Positions 58,120 to 64,000 of a stretch of 64,000 bases of DNA are shown here, one piece after another (the stretch's first letter is position 1; every line of letters begins with the position of its first letter). The DNA comes from Prunus persica. Taxonomy: Eukaryota > Streptophyta > Magnoliopsida > Rosales > Rosaceae. Both the position numbers and the translations under genes were made by a program. The notes under the pieces are model-generated. The model searched no databases. It was not told where the DNA came from and saw only the letters and a program-made list of their open reading frames with translations. The stretch lies in assembly GCF_000346465.2 (NCBI RefSeq), contig NC_034016.1, positions 2,866,391 to 2,930,390 of the forward strand. Direction: 5' to 3'.

Positions 58120-61100
58120 CTAATAAATTGCATTATTCATCATTTGAACTATAATAACCTTCGTTATCCTCACTATCATCACTTTCGTTCTCCCAATCCT
58201 CCTCCTCATCACTTTCATTATTTGGGCCCACTGGAACTTCATATCGCGGAAGATCACCGAGGTCAATTGTAATTGACTGAATCGGTATTTCGATTGAAGA
58301 CACTCCTTGAAGCTGAAACGGTTCTTGTATAACATTTGTATCTCAAAGTGTTTCTGCATCATTTTCCATGAAAGATTCCAACCGTTGGTTAGTGACGTTG
58401 TCGACGTCGTTGTCAGTTGGGCCTAGTTATGGTATAGCATACATGTTCCTCTGATCCATCTACTGAGCAACTTTCCAACTGCTTCCAGCTTTAGGGTCAT
58501 CTAGATACACAATCTGTCTTGCCATGTTTGCCAAATGTAAAGGTCGTCATCATACCAAGTTCTGTTAATGTTCACTGATAATAAGTCATGGTCTATTTTA
58601 ACACTTCCCTGCCTATTTGGGTTTGTATCAAACCATCGACACTTAAACATGATCACTTGGTATCGGTCTTTGTAAAGCAATTGTACAACAGTTGTGAGTT
58701 TGCCATAAAAATTAATGTTTGTACTTTCGCTTCCACCTGGGACATGGACACCGCTATTTTACGTACACAACTTGTCATCTCGTGTAGTCCACAAAAACTT
58801 GATGCCGTTAACATGGCAACCCGAGAATAATTCAACGCGAATCGGGCCGAACGTCAAGTTATATAACTCTTCACTGTAAAAGGGTGAATTCGATGATTTC
58901 AACTTATTCACCTAATATTATACAAAAACATTCACATGTTAGTTTGATAACATTAAATAATACTATATATATATCAAATACAAAACACTTATAACTTACA
59001 TATTTCAAAAACCATTGTGGAAACAAATCACGGTGTTTCGTGGCATACAAATGTGATGGATGTTCTCGCTTCATCATCTCTTCATACTCATCTAAATATG
59101 TCATTATCTCATCACAATTGTTAAGTACGAACCAATGCGCTACATCCATGTCATTTCTGAAAAACGACCCTCCTCGTACAGGATCTCCAACGGGTCGTGC
59201 GCTTTGGGCAAAAATAGAAAGTTTCTCATTTCTCAGACCTCTGTCATTATTGCGCTGAGGATGATTGAAAGCCGTGTCCACATCTTTTAAATACATTCCA
59301 AAGAAAGTAAGCAACTCATATTGAACCCAAGCCTCTATAATTGATCTTTCGGGCTTCGCCCTGTTGCGTACATTTTTTTCAGCTCTCCTAGAAGCCTGCT
59401 AAAATAAAATGAACCACTACAAATTAGCGAGCGTGGGATAAGGATGCATAAACAAATGATGAGGATTATATACTTTTCTATTGGATACATCCAGCGATAG
59501 TTGACAGGACCAGCGAGCAATGCCTCTTCTGGCAAGTGAACCATCACGTGGATCATACTTGTGAAGAAAGCTAGAGGGAATATCATCTCGAACTTGCATA
59601 GGACTTGGACAATGTCATGGCGCAACTGATTAATGTATGTCTTTCGCAATGTTTTTGCCGTTAGTTGGGAAAAAAATCTGGACAACAACATGATTGGTTC
59701 CACTACATCTTCTGACAAAAGATGTCGAATACCCACAAGAAGTAGGCTTTGCATAAACACATGGCAGTCATGGCTCTTTAGTCCAATAAATTTACCCCCG
59801 TCAATATTAACGCAACACGCAATATTAGAAGCATACCCATCGGGAAACTTTATAGATGATACAAACTTTAGAAAATCTTTTTTGTCATTCGGTTTCATGG
59901 AAAAACAAATGTCAATTCCCTTCTAGCTTTATCACCTTCCCTATTCATCCATAAACCTCTTCGTATGCCCATTCTTTCCAAATCAAGACGAGTTTTGATC
60001 GTGTCCTTTGTCTTACCCTCGATATCTAGAATCGTGCCCATCAATGTGTCAAAGACATTTTTCTCAACATGCATAACGTCGAGATTGTGCCTCAATTTTA
60101 GTTTCGACCAATATGGGAGCTCAAAAAATATAGGCTTGTGCGTCCAGTTCAAATGTGTAGAAGGTCTGGTTCGAGTAACTGTTTTCCCGAACGGAGAAAA
60201 ATCCAAACGGTTAAGCTGTTCCAAGATCTCTTCACCGGACCATTCTCTAGGTCTGAGGCGATGCTCTGTGTTCTCGTCAAACTCTTTATCCTTTCTCTGC
60301 CACTCGTGGTCCCATGGCAACCATCTCCGATGACCAAGATAACAAACTTTTTCCGCGTGCCAACCAGAAGTTACATCTTCCTTGCATACAGGGCATGCCA
60401 TATAACTCTTTGTGCTCCACCCAGAAACCATTGCATATGCAAAAAATCATTCACAGTCCACATAACTGCTGCCCGCAAAGTGAACATCTTCTCAGTAGAT
60501 TTATCGTACGTGTGCACACCGTTTGTCTATAAATCCTTGAGCTCATCAACCAACGGCCTTAAGTAAACATCGATTGACTTGTCAGGATCCTCAATTATCA
60601 AAATAGTCATCATCATGTATTCTTTTTTCATGCATTTCCAAGGCGAAAAATTATATGGGAATACGAAAATAGGCCAAGTGCTGTGGTGTTGGTTTAGAAT
60701 CCCGTACGAATTGAATCCGTCAATGGCAAGTCCCAATCTTACATTTCGGGGATCAGCAGCAAACTCGGGGAATGTTCGATCAAACTCTTTCCATGCCTCC
60801 CCATCTGCATGATGCCGCATCACATCGTCGTCTACCCGTTTTTCCTTATGTCATCTCATGTATGTGGCAGTATGAGTCGACATATACAATCGTTGTAACC
60901 TAGGTTTCAAGGACAGATAACGCATGAATTTTTGTGGGATCTTAATCGTTCTATTCTGAGATGTCATCTTGAACCTCGACTCTTTGCATATATGGCATGT
61001 ATCCAATGTTTCATACTCTTTGTAGAATAACATGCAATTGTTTTTGCAAGCATGAATTTTTTTCATAACCCAATCCAAGACCATTCAACAACTTTTGCGC

Positions 61101-61703
61101 GTGTCTATGGTCTTCCGGCAAACAATTGTCCGTCGGAAGCATTCTCTTGAAAACCCCCAAAAAGTAATCGAAACACAGATTCGACATACGATACTTTATT
61201 TTTCCGTGCATTAGCTCCACAATGGCCGTGAGAATGGAAAAGCTCTCGCACCCTGGGTATAACTCTTAGTTTGCATTTTTTAACAGTTGTTCATATTGTT
61301 CGAACTCTGCACTATCCATTGGGGTAGGCACGTCATCTTCCCCTTCCTGATTGATGTTGGTCGATGCAAATAGAAAAGCATCATTTATAATATCAATGAC
61401 TTGTTCATTAGGATCCACAATAGGTTCAACATTGTCCACCATTGTGGCATTTGAAGATGAAGCATTGTCTAATTGTTCCCAGTGAAGGTTCCAAATGCTA
61501 TATGTCTCAATCATTCCATTCCTTACTAAATGAAATCCAACATTTTCAATTGTCTCCCACAACGTGTTGTTACACCTCCTACAAGGACAACGGATTCTAG
61601 TTGCACGCGGGTTGTGTCTATGTGCAAACTCAATAAAATCCTCGATTCCATCCAAGTATTCGTATGTGCATCTATTCGGTTTATGTATCTACCTTATACT
61701 CAT
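58120..61703 (-). pseudogene. Full-length but decayed TNP2-type CACTA transposase
   Basis: All TNP2 domains follow in order on the minus strand. The start at 61703 has HKPNR...EYLDGIEDFIEFA and the transposase-associated domain (TRIRCPCRRCNNTLW). Transposase_21 follows with HGKIKYRMSNLCFDYFLGV, a CHICKESRFK zinc-like segment, then DGEAWKEFDRTFPEFAADPR and NVRLGLAIDGFNSYGILN. Next are CPVCKEDV, LDVMHVEKNVFDTLMGTILD, DUF4218 (GPVNYRWMYPIEK), GGSFFRNDMDVAHWFVLNNC, and DUF4216 (FYGKLTTVVQLLYKDRYQVI, FKCRWFD). Family length and order are kept, but an early TAG follows the start codon and several stops and frameshifts break it into about nine frames. Unlike element 1, the catalytic core is present in sequence but not readable. 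Confidence 0.92.
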
Positions 61704-62515
61704 AACTCCTGAAACCACAATCACAACAACTTCATACGAAGTTATAATGTCACCTTATGCCTCCGGTAAGGGCCCTATCCCATTCAGGAATGCATAGTCC
61801 TGTCACGTAACCTACAGCTACATGAGATTAGATTTCGACGTGGATGAATTTCGGCAGCATCTCGATACAGTTCTTGAGGTGGGCATAGGTATAAATACCT
61901 ACATACCACCCCAAGAACGTACCGAGATGACACTGAAATCTCCACAATCGAAACCTAATCCTGTAGCTGTAGATTACGTGACAATACTATGTATTACCAA
62001 ACTGTCCAAATAATGGGACAATTTAAGAATTAATTGGACCGCAGTCATACTTTACGCATTCATGCACGAAATCCAACTAATCTCGAATGGGAAACTAAGT
62101 GTTACTAAAAAATAATAATAAAAGTACGAAGTTAATTTCAATTAACTTCGTACATCACAATACATTGTGCTACGTCACGCATAATTTCACAACATAATAT
62201 AAATATAATTTCACAACAAAAAATATAAATATAACAAACTAAGTTCAACATAATGTAATTAATTTAATATAAAATGAATAAAATACCTTCTCAATCGTTC
62301 TCCACAATTGCTAATTACAAATATGTATAATGAGAACAAAATTAATAAAGTTAGTATGAATTTACATTAGTGCTTTTAAACAAACGACAAATAATACTTA
62401 CCCAATGAGCGTATTGAATTCCCAGCAGAGGCAGCAACACAGACAAAGAGAGGTTCCAAATTTTTTTTGCATTCTGCCTCTGCAATGGCAGAATCCAGAG
62501 ATGTAGACGAAGGAT
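61704..62515. other. Upstream region of TNP2
   Basis: No domain is found. Sequence upstream of the start codon is AT-rich with a leader-like part near 61810-61990. It ends where the next motif cluster begins. Confidence 0.45.
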
Positions 62516-63005
62516 TTTGCGCGACGAAACAACATTTTCGTCCCGCAAAACCAGTTTTTCGTCGCATAAAATCACTTTTTTCGTTGCGTAAGCACCTGTC
62601 AACATCGGGCTTATGCGCTACGAAATTTCCGATTCGTCGTGCAACCTTTCGTCGAGCAAAATCTAAACGGCGTCGCGCATACACAAATTTCTGTCGCACA
62701 AGAACATGCTGACATCAAACTTTAGGCGACGAAATGTATTTTTGTTGTGCAAGTATTTGGCGCCAAAAAAAAGATATCGCACATTTTTCTGTCCACCTTT
62801 ACGTGACGAAATATGAAACCGTCGTGCTAGGATATCTTTCGCGACGATCAATATCGTCGCGCAAATGTTTGGCGCTAAAAAAAATAAAGCCGGGTTTTTC
62901 TTCCCTCACTTTGCGTGAGAACTCATTTGTTTGTCGTGCTAAGTTTCTTTGCGCGACGAATTTTTGTTTCCGTCGCTGAAGTGTATTTTGCGCGACGAAT
63001 TAAAG
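62516..63005. repeat. Subterminal motif cluster of second CACTA element (5' side)
   Basis: Many GCGCGACGAA/TTCGTCGCGC motifs and GCGCCAAAAAAA-type stretches occur in both orientations, like the cluster at 51170-51760. Confidence 0.8.
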
Positions 63006-63119
63006 AAACATAACAACGTAGATTTAAAACATAGCCCACAAAAAATTAAAGCAAACCCAATAAGATTCAAAGGATTTAAGGAAAACCCAATTATAATAAT
63101 AAAAGGAAAGAAGTTTTAC

Positions 63120-63400
63120 CCAAGGCATCCAATTGTTGCTTCTTGGTAGAACCAAGTGGTCTGCCTCTGGCTTTCTTGATGGAAGTGGGTGAAGCAGAAC
63201 CTGCAAATAGAGGAGGATGAGGGGGAGGAGTTGAGCTTTGAGGTTGAACTTGGTGGTTGATGATGGAGTTGAGCTTTGAGGTTGAATGAGAACGAGAATG
63301 AGAGCTTGATAGGGAGAGGGAGAGAGATGATGAGAGGGAGTTGCAGCTAAGGTTAGGAAATGAAGGAATGAGAGAGGAGAGATAGAGTAGAGTCCATGAG
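63120..63400 (-). pseudogene. AT-hook (AHL-type) protein exon fragment
   Basis: On the minus strand a Ser/His/Pro/Gln-rich stretch (NHQVQPQSSTPPPHPPLF) leads into AGSASPTSIKKARGRPLGST and KKQQLDALG. It is followed by a splice donor (GG|GTAAAAC at 63120/63119). KARGRP...KKQQLDALG is the AT-hook and conserved extension of plant AHL nuclear proteins, which bind AT-rich DNA. The following PPC/DUF296 domain is not found downstream; instead the CACTA motif cluster begins within about 115 bases. No in-frame ATG was found upstream. It is either an exon captured by a transposon or a host gene cut by an insertion. Confidence 0.7.
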
Positions 63401-63420
63401 TTTTAGTTTTGGAGTCCAAT

Positions 63421-63687
63421 CAAGTATCGAAGGGTACATGGTAAACTTTTCAAATAACCACTCAAGCCTTGCCACATGTAAATTAAATTAAACAAATAAT
63501 AATTTAATTTATAATTAGTCCGGTTTGGTTGATGACATATTACAAAACTCCTAAATCGCACTGAACTAAACCAAATTGGTTCGGTTTGATCTGATTTTTC
63601 AAACTATTGACCTTTTTTCTTCTTCAATCAAAATCAAACCAAACAAAACTAATATAATCGATTCTGCTGGATTGATGCCCACCCCTA
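63421..63687. mobile_element. Possible hAT-MITE end
   Basis: The stretch rich in GGTTCGGTTTGAT/AATCAAACCAAAC and ending GATGCCCACCCCTA resembles the end of widespread plant hAT-type MITEs (TAGGGGTGGGCA inverted). The left end was not found, so only the right boundary (63687) is suggested. Confidence 0.3.
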
Positions 63688-63724
63688 TATGCAAAGATGC
63701 TAATAATATTTATTTAACGATAAA

Positions 63725-64000
63725 CTAGCCCCTTGGCACACACTCATGCATGTGCCAATTGGTTTTCTTTTTTCTTTTTTATTTTATTTTTAGAATTAAG
63801 AAAAGATAATATGGGTACTTATGTTCCATAAAAGTAGCACCTATTATCTGATTTTGTTTTTAATTTTAATTTTTTAAATATGAAAAATTGTGAATTTACC
63901 ATATTATTTTTATTTAATTAATAATTTTAATTCTTAATGTTTAAATTAACTAAGGTCATTTTCTGGTATTTTGAATGTTTCACCATTCTCTTCCTTTTGC
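63725..64000 (-). mobile_element. Helitron, minus strand, 5' end cut by window edge
   Basis: On the minus strand the sequence from 64000 starts GCAAAAGGAAGAGAATGGTG and follows the same course as the Helitron inside the satellite (AAACATTCAAAATACCAGAA, TTTTTATGGAACA-like block). It ends in a hairpin (TTGGCACATGCATG...TGTGCCAA), then GGGGCTAG next to T. The terminal hairpin differs from that of the satellite copies, so it is a related subfamily. The 5' TC end lies just outside the window. Confidence 0.85.

Larger units (their letters stand above)
51170..63010 (-). mobile_element. Second CACTA-type element, minus orientation, family with TTGCGCGACGAA motif
   Basis: TTGCGCGACGAA-type motifs in both orientations cluster at 51180-51760, 54660-55090, 57080-57540 and 62510-63005. 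They surround two minus-strand CACTA genes: TNP2 (61703-58120) and a Transposase_24 gene (about 53790-51940). The motif differs from that of element 1, so this is a separate family. I did not find a convincing CACTA terminal repeat or target duplication at either end, so the borders given are only those of the motif clusters. All coding parts are broken. A hAT element is nested at 55097-55953. Confidence 0.7.

Noticed and set aside
59040..60566. Plus-strand open frames across the TNP2 region
   Set aside because: Antisense shadows of the minus-strand transposase.
61822..62013. 63-codon plus-strand frame
   Set aside because: No domain, lies in the TNP2 upstream region of the transposon.

Overview
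This window is repeat-rich nuclear DNA from a eudicot. The gene families (a UGT85A-type glucosyltransferase, RPN6, an AT-hook protein, S-domain receptor kinase, GRF zinc finger) and the transposon families are all plant-type. The overall look is compatible with a woody Rosaceae such as Prunus or Malus, but that is inference and no base in the window proves it. I see no intact, ordinary housekeeping gene; almost everything is a transposon, a satellite or a gene relic.

Layout. (1) 229-13698 is a complete CACTA (En/Spm) transposon. It has matching CACTACTACAAAAA ends, a 3-bp TTC target duplication and subterminal ACGACGG/CCGTCGT motifs. It carries a six-exon gene fusing a Transposase_24 domain to an apparently intact Ulp1-type cysteine protease, a TNP2-type transposase whose catalytic core is deleted, a roughly 627-bp tandem repeat in four copies, and a captured fragment of the host 26S proteasome gene RPN6. 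(2) 13.7-18.2 kb is intergenic, with a MULE-like non-autonomous element bearing long inverted ends, a possible CC-NLR relic and a small minisatellite. (3) 18234-38465 is a tandem satellite of about 25 copies of a roughly 800-bp unit. Each unit holds several short perfect or near-perfect palindromes and two CACGTG boxes. The array is interrupted by a tandem-dimer Helitron and by three assembly gaps. (4) 39602-41156 (minus) is a UGT85A-like glucosyltransferase pseudogene with one intron and at least four lesions.

(5) 42.5-51 kb holds a small GRF zinc-finger gene, a decayed Ty1/copia element with two LTRs that interrupts a minus-strand Gln-rich reading frame, and a LINE ORF1 remnant. (6) 51.2-63.0 kb looks like a second, unrelated CACTA-type element in minus orientation. 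Its subterminal motif is TTGCGCGACGAA. It has decayed TNP2 and Transposase_24 genes, a perfect 54-bp-arm fold-back, and a nested hAT element that carries a piece of an S-domain receptor kinase. Its terminal inverted repeats were not found. (7) 63.1-64.0 kb holds an AT-hook (AHL) exon fragment and a minus-strand Helitron, related to the one in the satellite, cut by the window edge.

The window reads as a record of gene capture and nested insertion: four host gene families are present as fragments inside or beside mobile elements. The best leads are the Transposase_24-Ulp1 fusion next to the proteasome fragment, the palindrome-rich satellite, and the perfect fold-back in the second CACTA element. 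None was tested against a database.
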